Origin: Clostridiales bacterium | GTDB taxonomy: Bacteria > Bacillota > Clostridia > Lachnospirales > WRAX01 | Assembly (NCBI GenBank): GCA_031271375.1 | Contig: JAISVU010000299.1 | Span: 1-22,878 of the forward strand | Reading direction: 5' to 3' | DNA length: 22,878 bases | Shown: positions 13,637-20,611 of the stretch, one piece after another | Numbering within the stretch: position 1 is the first letter of the stretch | Layout: each line of letters starts with the position of its first letter | Translations under genes and position numbers: made by a program | The notes under the pieces: generated by a model | What the model was told of the DNA's origin: nothing | Seen by the model: the letters and a program-made list of their open reading frames with translations, nothing else | Database searches by the model: none

Positions 13637-15316
13637 TTAGTACAGCTCATCCACCTGCAGCTCCGTGACCGCTCCGCTGTCCGAAGTGCTTTGGGCCGTG
13701 ACCTTAAGCATGTTGTCCTGGCCGATATGGAAGATGACGCGCACCTTCTCCTGGCCGCGCTTTCCGGCAGGGATGCCGCGCAGCGAGGTTCCGGCGAGGC
13801 GCTTCATGCCTTCCTGGGAAACGAAATCCATGCGGCCCGCGGTTGTCTGCGGGTTCGTGTTTTCATAAACCACAATGGCCATGCTGGTTACATTGTCGAA
13901 ATTGGTCGTAAGCAGATCCGTCGCTTCCACGGAAAGCCCGTCGGCGGGGATGTCCTTGCCCTGTGCCACGATTTGAAGGAAGCGCCGCCCCGCGATCTCA
14001 AGGCCCAGGGGATGGATCGTCTTTTCTTGAACCGTCGGGCCTTTGAGGGTCGGCATCATAATCATGTTGCAATAATACGCCGCGCCCTGGGATATTGACA
14101 GCGCCGGGCTTATGCGGGATTTAAACGGCTCCTTGTGAAACTTCTCGCGTATCATCTCTACTACGAGGGCGATCGAGGAGCTGCCGCCGACGAGGAAGAT
14201 CTCGTCCAAATCCGCCTCGGACATCCCGGCGGCTTCCAGGCACCTGTCGATACACTTTAACGTTATGCCGATGATATCGCGCAGATTCAAGTCTTTGAAC
14301 TTGTCGAACACTGCCGGGTCGTCGCCCAGGACGTTCACGCGCTGATGGCTGATTAAATCCTCGCGGGTTATTTCCATATTGATATTGATTATGCGCGGCT
14401 CCTGGATAAACGGGGCCAGCACGATCTTCGCCACTTTAGACTGGGAGAGGCTCTCCTTCGCCTGGTTTGCGACTTGCTGGAGGCGCATCAGCGCGGATTT
14501 CTTCTGGTATTTCGAAACCCCGTCGTCGGCCTGGTCGTCGAAGAGGTCGATTTCGTTGTCGGTGAGCTTTTTGAACTCCTCGTAAATAATGTCCATTATG
14601 ATCTTATCTATATCGTTGCCGCCCAGGTTGTTGTCGCCATAGGTGGAGAGGATGGAGATACTGGGCTCGCTGTCGGCGTCGGCCTTGATTTCCAGGATAC
14701 AGGCGTCGAACGTGCCGCCTCCGAAGTCGTAGACAAGGACGCGCTTATCGTCCGTCTCGTTTACGGCGTAGCTGATTGCGGCGGCGGCGGGCTCCAGGCG
14801 CAGGTAAATGCTGTCTTCGTCAAACCCCGCCAGGACTGCGGCCTGCTTGGTCATCTTCTTCTGCTTGTCGGTGGAGTTAGCGGGGACGGTGATAACGCAG
14901 CCGCTGAACTCCCCGGGTATCCCCAGCTCTTCCTGCGCGTACTCGTCGGCCTTCGTTTTCAGGTAGCCCAGAATCTCCCCGGCTATCTGCTCCGGCGTGA
15001 AGCCGTACTCCTTGTCGTCAACGGACACCGTTATCTTGTCGTCGCTTCCCAGCAGCCGCTTGATAGAGAGAACCGTGCTTTGCGGGGATATAACCGCCGC
15101 CTGCTTCGCCTCGTCGCCGAAAATCCGCGTCAGCTTCTTAGGGTCTTCGGGGTCTGTTTCAAACTGCACGGCGGTGGGGAAGATGTTGCGCCCGCCGATA
15201 GGAATCGTCTGCGCCTCGCCGTCCTTGAAATTAAAAATGCTGATTACGGAGTTGGTTGTGCCGAAGTCAATGCCCAGGAACAAACCGCGTTCGAGATCAA
15301 GTCCTAGTGTTCCCAT
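13637..15316 (-). CDS. Hsp70-family chaperone (DnaK-like, lid-less, intact ATPase)
   Basis: 559 residues. A 12-residue lead precedes phosphate-1 GIDFGTTNS; catalytic K86 sits in SIKRLLG, E175 in LRLEPAAAA, phosphate-2 YDFGGGTFDA carries D197 and T202, and the adenosine motif is LVGGSSSIALV. Between about 255 and 350 the ATPase lobe has acidic inserts (DLFDDQADDG; GDDPAVFDKFKDLN) not found in DnaK. Residues 430-555 are a beta substrate-binding domain, including IHPLGLEI in place of DnaK's VTPLSLGIE, ending at VDELY with no helical lid. AAGGAGG lies 5 nt before the ATG, directly against a heptad repeat; the stop adjoins another. It is more DnaK-like than the other lid-less copies and is the natural client of the GrpE-like protein encoded next downstream. 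Confidence 0.93.
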   Translation of the reverse strand: MGTLGLDLERGLFLGIDFGTTNSVISIFNFKDGEAQTIPIGGRNIFPTAVQFETDPEDPKKLTRIFGDEAKQAAVISPQSTVLSIKRLLGSDDKITVSVDDKEYGFTPEQIAGEILGYLKTKADEYAQEELGIPGEFSGCVITVPANSTDKQKKMTKQAAVLAGFDEDSIYLRLEPAAAAISYAVNETDDKRVLVYDFGGGTFDACILEIKADADSEPSISILSTYGDNNLGGNDIDKIIMDIIYEEFKKLTDNEIDLFDDQADDGVSKYQKKSALMRLQQVANQAKESLSQSKVAKIVLAPFIQEPRIININMEITREDLISHQRVNVLGDDPAVFDKFKDLNLRDIIGITLKCIDRCLEAAGMSEADLDEIFLVGGSSSIALVVEMIREKFHKEPFKSRISPALSISQGAAYYCNMIMMPTLKGPTVQEKTIHPLGLEIAGRRFLQIVAQGKDIPADGLSVEATDLLTTNFDNVTSMAIVVYENTNPQTTAGRMDFVSQEGMKRLAGTSLRGIPAGKRGQEKVRVIFHIGQDNMLKVTAQSTSDSGAVTELQVDELY

Positions 15317-15327
15317 AAAAACCTCCT

Positions 15328-15376
15328 TGGAGAGCCGAGAGCCGAGGGCTCAGAGCCCAGATAGTTACTTTTGAAT
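15328..15376. repeat. Heptad repeat, copy R4
   Basis: GAGAGCC GAGAGCC GAGGGCT CAGAGCC followed by CAGATAGTTACTTTTGAA. It touches the AAGGAGG ribosome site (about 15322-15328) of the Hsp70 gene. The tail CAGATAGTTAsTTTTGAA is shared with R2' (3086-3103). Confidence 0.75.
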
Positions 15377-15404
15377 GATTACTTTAGAAAATGGTCTATG
15401 ACAT

Positions 15405-15480
15405 GTAGGGCGCGGCATCCTTGACGCGCCGGTACAGGCGCTTCGTATAAATTTCGGTGCGTCTGGAAGCCGCGCCCTAC
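15405..15480. repeat. Palindromic element with perfect 12-bp inverted ends, copy 2
   Basis: GTAGGGCGCGGC (15405-15416) and GCCGCGCCCTAC (15469-15480) are exact reverse complements. Inner arms (TTGACGCGCC / GGTGCGTCTGG) continue imperfectly. Same element as 6086-6162; 76 bp, non-coding. Confidence 0.75.
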
Positions 15481-15511
15481 GTATATAAATAAGTCATAAA
15501 GATTATATATT

Positions 15512-15637
15512 CTATCTGTCATGCAACTCTTCATGCGAATACATTTTTAACCGGTCAACCTTCAGCGGAACTAAATCATTAATACCCTCGAATCTCTTAA
15601 ACTCAAGATTTACATATTCTTCTTTATCATTACACAT
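15512..15637 (-). CDS. Possible 41-aa protein or gene fragment
   Basis: Open frame of 41 residues: MCNDKEEYVNLEFKRFEG, then INDLVPLKVDRLKMYSHE and ELHDR. The ATG overlaps the end of heptad repeat R7 and has only a weak purine-rich tract (AGAAAAAG) upstream. Composition is protein-like and charged, but the gene has no recognisable family. It could be the 3' remnant of an antitoxin or other small gene disrupted by the repeats. Confidence 0.25.
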   Translation of the reverse strand: MCNDKEEYVNLEFKRFEGINDLVPLKVDRLKMYSHEELHDR

Positions 15638-15675
15638 CTTTTTCTGCGCTCTGAGCCCTTCTTTATCTCGGCCCT
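15636..15675. repeat. Heptad repeat, copy R7
   Basis: TTTTTCTGCGCTCTGAGCCC followed by TTCTTTATCTCGG; no GTAACTATC core. It is part of the 109-bp duplication and nearly identical to R8 (16368-16410). Confidence 0.7.
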
Positions 15676-15744
15676 TCTTCACACCAGCCACGCCTTCACC
15701 CTCTGCGCTTCTTTAAGCTTGTTAGAAATGATAATATCAACCGC
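15636..15744. repeat. 109-bp direct repeat, left copy (tail of DUF5717-like gene)
   Basis: Aligns without gaps to 16368-16476 at an offset of 732 bp, with 12 mismatches by my count (about 89% identity). It contains a heptad repeat and, on the minus strand, a decayed copy of the last codons of the 949-aa gene reading AVDIIISNKLKEAQRVKAWLV then TGA, against EAVEEIITNRLKEAPRVKAWLV in the intact gene. The right boundary falls at the stop codon of the ParE/RelE-like toxin. Confidence 0.85.
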
Positions 15745-16051
15745 CTTTCCTATACTCCTGAATCTGTTTTGCTATATCAGTTTTACCGTGTAAAACACGG
15801 TGAACTTTCACTTGTTTACAGCCTTCGTCAACATGGTAGAAAAGCAGATATTCATTTATTGGCATACAGCGAAAATAGGGATCCCTTTCATATGCCGGAT
15901 ACATATATGGCATATCCTCAAGCGCGGAAACCTTTTCTTCAAGCTTTAGAAAAAACTTATATACAGTGCTTGAATAGAATCGGGAGAGGTACTCTTCGAT
16001 ACTATCCATATCACGGTCGGCGGATGGATAAAACGAGACAGAGTAACTCAT
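15737..16051 (-). CDS. ParE/RelE-superfamily toxin
   Basis: 104 residues with the RelE/ParE pattern: strand-helix start YSVSFYPSADRDMDSIEEYLS, a second helix with F..LEEKVSALEDMP, then YRxM-like strands FRCMPINEYLLFYHVD and VHRVLHGKTDI. The ending RVLHGKTDI fits the ParE/YoeB-like group; whether it poisons gyrase or cuts mRNA cannot be told from sequence alone. The start overlaps the antitoxin stop by 4 nt (ATGA). The toxin stop falls at the edge of the 109-bp duplication of the neighbouring gene's 3' end, suggesting the module was inserted there. Confidence 0.85.
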   Translation of the reverse strand: MSYSVSFYPSADRDMDSIEEYLSRFYSSTVYKFFLKLEEKVSALEDMPYMYPAYERDPYFRCMPINEYLLFYHVDEGCKQVKVHRVLHGKTDIAKQIQEYRKGG

Positions 16052-16338
16052 AGCCCGCGGTCTTTTATTTTCTGCTTTATCCGTCCAAATACTTCATCGG
16101 CGCCAATCAATTTGACATTTGGGCCAGCGGCTTCAGCTTTGGATTTTTGAAGCTCGTTATAAATAAAGCGTTGATGCAGAAACTCTTCATAATCGGTATA
16201 ATCTTCGATATTGATCAAGACAAATTCACCGACGCCGTTGTTCGTAATGATTATACGGTCATGTTCCTTTACCGATTTAACGACATCCTCGTAATTATCG
16301 AATAAATCCTCAGAAGGCCTGACTAAAGTTTTAAGCAC
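16048..16338 (-). CDS. Phd/YefM-type antitoxin
   Basis: 96 residues from a GTG at 16338, preceded by AGGAGGAGGAG. The N-terminal domain follows Phd/YefM: VRPSEDLFDNYEDVVKSV, then DRIIITNNGVGEFVLINIEDY, in which the NNG..EFVLI phrase is characteristic. The C-terminal part (YNELQKSKAEA to EVFGRIKQKIKDRG) is the expected toxin-binding tail. Such antitoxins bind their own promoter, so the module is likely autoregulated. It directly precedes and overlaps the toxin gene. Confidence 0.85.
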   Translation of the reverse strand: MLKTLVRPSEDLFDNYEDVVKSVKEHDRIIITNNGVGEFVLINIEDYTDYEEFLHQRFIYNELQKSKAEAAGPNVKLIGADEVFGRIKQKIKDRGL

Positions 16339-16367
16339 GTCTCCTCCTCCTTGCTATCAGCTTCTTT

Positions 16368-16410
16368 ATCTTTTTCTGCGCTCTGAGCCCTTCTTTATCT
16401 CGGTCCTTCT
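16368..16410. repeat. Heptad repeat, copy R8
   Basis: TTTTTCTGCGCTCTGAGCCC followed by TTCTTTATCTCGGTCC. It lies directly against the TGA stop codon (16411-16413) of the 949-aa gene, and is the parent of R7. Confidence 0.7.
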
Positions 16411-16476
16411 TCATACCAGCCACGCCTTCACCCTCGGCGCTTCCTTGAGCCTGTTGGTAATGATCTCCTCAACCGC
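16368..16476. repeat. 109-bp direct repeat, right copy (intact gene end)
   Basis: The intact 3' end of the 949-aa gene (last 21 codons plus stop) with its adjoining heptad repeat. The partner copy is at 15636-15744; together they bracket the antitoxin and toxin genes. Confidence 0.85.
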
Positions 16477-19260
16477 TTCATACTTAAACATAGACTCATA
16501 TATAATGGCGTTATTGATAATATAATACAAGTCGGCGGAGTTTTCAACCAGGTGGATGAGATTATTCTCCGCCTGCGCTTCCTTTGTTTCAATGCTGCCG
16601 GTGGCAGCTTCCTCGCTGAAATGATAACTCAGCTTCTCGCCGAAGAAGACCGGGACACATGCCGCATATATGCCGAAGCGCACATAACGGGCCTGTTTCT
16701 TTACATGCTCCCCGGTTCCCGCCGGGGCGCCGCCGTCATTCACACTGTAATGCAGGAACACGCGCTTGCCATTGCCCGCCTTATAGATAAAGGGTTGATT
16801 TTTTTCAATATACGGCGTAAGCAGCGCTTTGTCTTTGATATCCTTAAATATTGGGAAAATAAAGCCGTCCGTCTCGCATAATATCATCGCCCTGCGGAAT
16901 ATCTCCTCGGAATGGAAGGTTGTAATACTGTGGTTCGCGTACACATGGCACAGCCCGTAATAAACGAACCGGGCGTCCCTTCCGCGCGCGGCGTCCTGCC
17001 CTGCCTCATCCTTTTCCGCAGTTTCATACAGCGGCCCGAGGGCCAGCTTTTCCATAACCTCAATCGTTTCGTACTCGGGCTTTGCCCCGTTTACAATGGC
17101 CTCATACGAAGCGTAGAGCGCGAAGGCCATAATATAGGGGTTCAGGGGGCTTCGCTCAAAGAACTGTAAAAAGACCTTCTGCGCTCCGGGGTCGAAGCGG
17201 TGCATCCAAATGGCGTTGCCCAGAATGGTTTCGTCCAGGCTGTCGCTAGGCGCGTTAAGGTTAGCCAAGCCGCGTGAGAACTCCTGCCAATCCCTCGCGC
17301 TGGCCTGTGCGTGTTCCAGGGCGATCCCCGCCAGCTGCTTGTCGTACCAGGTTCTGTATGTCAGCTCATAGGCGGCGGGGGCGATTGTCTTATGCCTAGC
17401 CCGCTCCGCCGCTATGCGCTTCAGGCTGTAGAATAACGCCTTGTCGGATATGAGAGCGCCGCGTTTGGACACGATTGCTGCGGCCTCCGCCAGCTTCCCC
17501 GCGTTGACATGGGCCAGCAGCTTGTTCTCTACGCTCCTTGTGTCCAGCAGGTTTTCATCGGCCTGGGAAAAAGCGCCGCAGGCCGCTAGGAACTCGCCCT
17601 TCGCCGTGAAATGGTTCCCCAGCGCCGCAGATAACCTTGTGCGGAACCGTGAGGAAATCCCCAATTTTAAGGTTTTGTTCAACAGTTCAACCGCGTCGGG
17701 GGTGAGGCCCTTGAGCCCCGTGCAGTAGCGGGCAAGGGCGATCAGCATCTCCGGGGTCTCGTAACCCTTTTCACGCAGCTTGAACAGGAACGCGTCGCCC
17801 GCGTCCGGGAGCTTGCTGACGACCATTATATCGGCCTCCGGCAGGTTCTTCATCGAATCGTCGAACAGAAACACGCTGAAATCGGGGCTGGAAGCCGTCA
17901 CCAGGGCCTTGTCCCCTTCCAGCTCGTATATCCTGGCTTTTTCTTTTTCGTCCTCGAAGACCCAGGCGTAACGCGCGCCGGTTTTAACGCCGTTCACGGC
18001 GGTTACTTCGTGGGTGAAGACGCTCTCCCCGGCGATCCTTCTCGCCTTGTCCAGGTACGGGGCGTACCTTGCGCTGTCCTCCAGCTCCTCTATCAGGAAT
18101 TTGCATACTAAAGGCATATAAGGCGCCGCGCCGGCTCCGCCCTCCGCGCCGCTCTCCAGCGCGTGCAGGCCCAAGCGTATTATATCGTTTTTGTAGACCG
18201 GGTTTGGCTTCGCGGCATTCCGCTTTAATAACAGATAATAAACGAACAAGCCCTCGGGGCCGGTCAGCGGGCTGTTCTTTTCCAGGTACCGCTCCAGGGA
18301 ATATCTGCTTACATCCTCAATCTTGTTTTTAAGGGCCGCAGTGACAAGCGCGTCCGTAAGGCCCTCCAAATCTATCTGCCTTGCCTCGGCCTCGCGGTAG
18401 TACTTATAGGCGTCCGCCGAATAATCGGCGTTGTCGATCATATCCATGCAGCAGCCTATCAGGAGCCAGTCGAAGGGATGCAGCGCGTAAAGGGCCTTCC
18501 CCAGCGCAAGGTCTTCCTGGGCGGCAAGAAGGACGAAGGCCTTATTGCGCTCCATAACGGTACGCAAATCAACCCCCGCGGCCATTCCCCAGCGCAAGAA
18601 CCCCGGCAGAACGTCCTTTGCCCTGTCCCCGGCGTAGTTTTCCCTTGCGAGCAGCTGATATGAGAAGGCGTTAAGCAGCGCGAGCCCGTGCTTGGATTCC
18701 GCGCCGGGCTTCGCGAGGGATTTCACGGTGTAAGACATGTACTCCGCCGCAGTCTCCCTCTCCCTTGCCATAATCGCGAACCCGCAGAGCAGCGCGTCTA
18801 TCGCGGGGTCGTCGGCGTTGTTGTTGTAGGTTTCCAGCTGGTTTATCTGCCGCCTTGCAGGCCTGGCCTTCCCGCGCTTCAGTTCCATCGCCGCAAGGCA
18901 GAACTGATAAGGCCCGTACAGCTCCGGGGCCGCCTTGATGTTGTGTTTGTACGGTTTTAAACGCTCCAGCATTGCCTGGGCTTTGGGCACATGGCCCTGC
19001 TCCAGCTCCAGATAAATCCACAGGAAATAAGCCCGCATAAAATGAAAATGGATGACGAATATCCCCTGGGCCATATGCGCCGCGGTATGCAGGCTCCCCT
19101 CATCGCCGGTAAGGATATAGAGCTGCGTATAACGCAAAGCCAGGCCCCACGCGGACTTGAGGGAGCCGGTTCTGCGGTGGAGGACTTCCATTCGCTGTAT
19201 GCGGTTTTTCAGTTTTTTCGCGCCTTCGGCGGCGGCTTTTGACAGCGGGAGATTGCTCAT
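16411..19260 (-). CDS. Large helical repeat protein, DUF5717-like
   Basis: 949 residues, helical throughout, with TPR-like helix pairs (for example ELYGPYQFCLAAMELKRGKA; LAAYELTYRTWYDKQLAG-like region near 640). The C-terminus is distinctive: YVRFGIYAACVPVFFGEKLS, then SYHFSEE and a final YEAVEEIITNRLK helix. This matches my memory of the clostridial family DUF5717, often encoded beside an Hsp70-like gene; I could not verify this. No signal peptide or membrane helix. The start ATG at 19260 uses an AGGAG that is itself part of a heptad repeat (TAGGAAC TAGGAGC CTAG). The last codons are duplicated downstream at 15679-15744. A scaffold or adaptor for the neighbouring Hsp70s is an inference from context. 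Confidence 0.8.
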   Translation of the reverse strand: MSNLPLSKAAAEGAKKLKNRIQRMEVLHRRTGSLKSAWGLALRYTQLYILTGDEGSLHTAAHMAQGIFVIHFHFMRAYFLWIYLELEQGHVPKAQAMLERLKPYKHNIKAAPELYGPYQFCLAAMELKRGKARPARRQINQLETYNNNADDPAIDALLCGFAIMARERETAAEYMSYTVKSLAKPGAESKHGLALLNAFSYQLLARENYAGDRAKDVLPGFLRWGMAAGVDLRTVMERNKAFVLLAAQEDLALGKALYALHPFDWLLIGCCMDMIDNADYSADAYKYYREAEARQIDLEGLTDALVTAALKNKIEDVSRYSLERYLEKNSPLTGPEGLFVYYLLLKRNAAKPNPVYKNDIIRLGLHALESGAEGGAGAAPYMPLVCKFLIEELEDSARYAPYLDKARRIAGESVFTHEVTAVNGVKTGARYAWVFEDEKEKARIYELEGDKALVTASSPDFSVFLFDDSMKNLPEADIMVVSKLPDAGDAFLFKLREKGYETPEMLIALARYCTGLKGLTPDAVELLNKTLKLGISSRFRTRLSAALGNHFTAKGEFLAACGAFSQADENLLDTRSVENKLLAHVNAGKLAEAAAIVSKRGALISDKALFYSLKRIAAERARHKTIAPAAYELTYRTWYDKQLAGIALEHAQASARDWQEFSRGLANLNAPSDSLDETILGNAIWMHRFDPGAQKVFLQFFERSPLNPYIMAFALYASYEAIVNGAKPEYETIEVMEKLALGPLYETAEKDEAGQDAARGRDARFVYYGLCHVYANHSITTFHSEEIFRRAMILCETDGFIFPIFKDIKDKALLTPYIEKNQPFIYKAGNGKRVFLHYSVNDGGAPAGTGEHVKKQARYVRFGIYAACVPVFFGEKLSYHFSEEAATGSIETKEAQAENNLIHLVENSADLYYIINNAIIYESMFKYEAVEEIITNRLKEAPRVKAWLV

Positions 19261-19278
19261 CTAGGCTCCTAGTTCCTA
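19261..19278. repeat. Heptad repeat (TAGGAAC), copy R9
   Basis: On the minus strand TAGGAAC TAGGAGC CTAG. The first TAG is the stop codon of the Uma2 gene and AGGAG serves as the ribosome site of the 949-aa gene, so the repeat supplies both signals. No GTAACTATC core. Confidence 0.6.
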
Positions 19279-19834
19279 GTCCATATCTGCGAACACCAGG
19301 TTCATATCAATCTTGCAGCCTTTAAGGACATTAACGTCTATAACAGCGGTTTCGTCATTTTTCTTTACGACATACTCTTTATTCTTCAAAATACACTGCT
19401 CAACTGTCCGGCTATCTGGATCGACAATCCAGTATTCCTTGACTTCGGCGCGGCGGTACAGCTCATATTTAGTCATCGTATCATGCTTTTTTGTTGAAGG
19501 GGACAGAATCCCGATTACCATTTCCGGCCCGCCTATGTGACCGTAATCATACAGCTTGGAAGGGTCGCAAACCACGGTAATGTCAGGCTCAAGAACAGTG
19601 TCCCTTGTGGTGAAACCACTGATTCTGACGCCGAAAGGCGCGGGGTAGACCTGGCATTTCTTGCCCCTTTAGGTATATTTCAAGCTCGGTATTTAACACG
19701 CTTTGCACCCTTTGATGTCTGGGATGGGGTTGGGCCATGTCGTATATCACGCCGTCAATCAGCTCGCAGCGTATATCCTCGTCCCAGGTAAGATAATCGT
19801 CGTAGGTGAAATACTCCTGTTTGTACGGTTCCAT
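19276..19834 (-). pseudogene. Uma2-family (DUF820) nuclease, broken by one extra base
   Basis: The first part (ATG at 19834) reads YDDYLTWDEDIRCELIDGVI, the N-terminal mark of Uma2 proteins, a PD-(D/E)XK-like nuclease family common in Firmicutes and cyanobacteria. The second part reads VVCDPSKL, PEMVIGILSPSTKKHD, YELYRRAEVKEYWIVDP and a normal C-terminus. Between them the frame breaks at a run of four C (19664-19667 on the + strand); removing one base restores KGKKCQVYPAPFGVRISGF and RDTVLEPDITVVCDPSK, a full 185-residue protein. The span, 559 nt, is one more than a multiple of three. It may be a real slippage mutation or a homopolymer read error. An extended -10 promoter lies upstream. Confidence 0.85.
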
Positions 19835-19876
19835 ATTTTAAGCCCTCTCTGAGCATAAAAATAATGAGGATACATA

Positions 19877-19885
19877 ATTATACCA
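19877..19885 (-). promoter_or_regulatory. Extended -10 promoter upstream of the Uma2 gene
   Basis: TGGTATAAT on the minus strand, 43 bp before the ATG at 19834. No good -35 at 17 bp. It may also serve the 949-aa gene, since only a heptad repeat separates the two genes. Confidence 0.5.
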
Positions 19886-20160
19886 CATCCAAGCCCTTTT
19901 TACCACAGCGAGATTTGAATATTATCCTTGATAACTCCATCCGCAGTGACTGTACTGCGCATAGAGTATATGAAGCCGGCCTGACTTTTACAGTAAAAAA
20001 TAATTAAAGCCCGACGAACGCTTAAAAGCAAGGATTTCAAGTGTCTTAATAGAAAATTGTCACTGTAGTGCCAAAGTGATATTCCCTAATATCAGATTGA
20101 ACTGCTCCTGTCGCAAGAAGATGTTAAAGCAATTAACAGAGAACAGGGATTTTTTATTTT
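19886..20160. other. AT-rich spacer, no gene seen
   Basis: About 275 bp between the Uma2 promoter and the CACAGAG repeats. I see no credible reading frame, structured RNA or clear terminator here. Confidence 0.4.
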
Positions 20161-20190
20161 CTCTCTGTGCCTCTGTGCCTCCGTGTGAGA
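20161..20190 (-). repeat. CACAGAG interspersed repeat, copy 3 (reverse orientation)
   Basis: TCTCTGTGCCTCTGTGCCTC followed by CGTGTGAGA, the reverse complement of the 20261-20290 copy with small changes. The two copies are inverted about 70 bp apart and can form a stem of about 26 bp. Confidence 0.7.
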
Positions 20191-20260
20191 AAAAACATCC
20201 GGCTTGCAGGAGAGTCCCGTGTGCCGCTGTTTTTAGTCTCCGCCATGTGATTTTTATTAT

Positions 20261-20290
20261 TTCACACAGAGGCACAGAGACACGGAGGAT
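20261..20290 (+). repeat. CACAGAG interspersed repeat, copy 4
   Basis: TTCACACAGAGGCACAGAGA followed by CACGGAGGAT. Same orientation as copies 1 and 2; inverted to copy 3. A protein-like frame begins right after it. Confidence 0.7.
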
Positions 20291-20611
20291 AACTTTACAA
20301 GCAGACTTGGAACTAAATGAAAAGGTGAATATGACAAGACCGATGTTTTGGCTGGGACTTCGTATACATTAAGCGAGCGGCTTTCTAAACATACATTGGG
20401 ATATAACGGAAGGCCGGACTCCGATGTCAGTATCGGCGTGTCTGTCAACGGCGCAACGATGGAAATCGTGCCTGAGGTAGAAATAATATCCACTCATTCA
20501 CGCGGGCTTATCGGTTCGGAGTTTAAAAGCCCTTATGTCATTATAACCGGGGCGGTGTTTGTCATTAGAGCGGCCTTGTTTGCCTTCTCAAAAAAAAGAT
20601 CTAGTAAATAA
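20289..20611 (+). pseudogene. Truncated, frameshifted gene remnant with C-terminal membrane helix
   Basis: The only protein-like plus-strand stretch. Reading ITLQADLELNEK from 20289, it must shift by one base in an A-run (20320-20323) to continue GEYDKTDVLAGTSYTLSERL, then GYNGRPDSDVSIGVSVNG and a C-terminal hydrophobic segment (YVIITGAVFVIRAALFAF) with a basic end (SKKRSSK) and TAA at 20609. The span is one base short of a multiple of three. There is no start: the 5' end is cut at the CACAGAG repeat. It overlaps the last 11 bp of truA on the other strand. The tail looks like a membrane anchor; I do not recognise the family. A TTG at 20348 could start an 87-aa product, but no ribosome site supports it. 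Confidence 0.35.

Noticed and set aside
14474..15307. A 277-codon plus-strand frame opposite the Hsp70 at 13637-15316
   Set aside because: Antisense shadow; the minus strand has all Hsp70 motifs and a strong ribosome site.
20060..20493. Short frames on both strands across the CACAGAG repeats (71, 78 and 98 codons)
   Set aside because: They run through the repeat units themselves and lack ribosome sites and domains.
20580..20603. Terminator after truA based on the run of eight T on the minus strand
   Set aside because: There is a T-run just past the stop codon but no stable GC hairpin before it.
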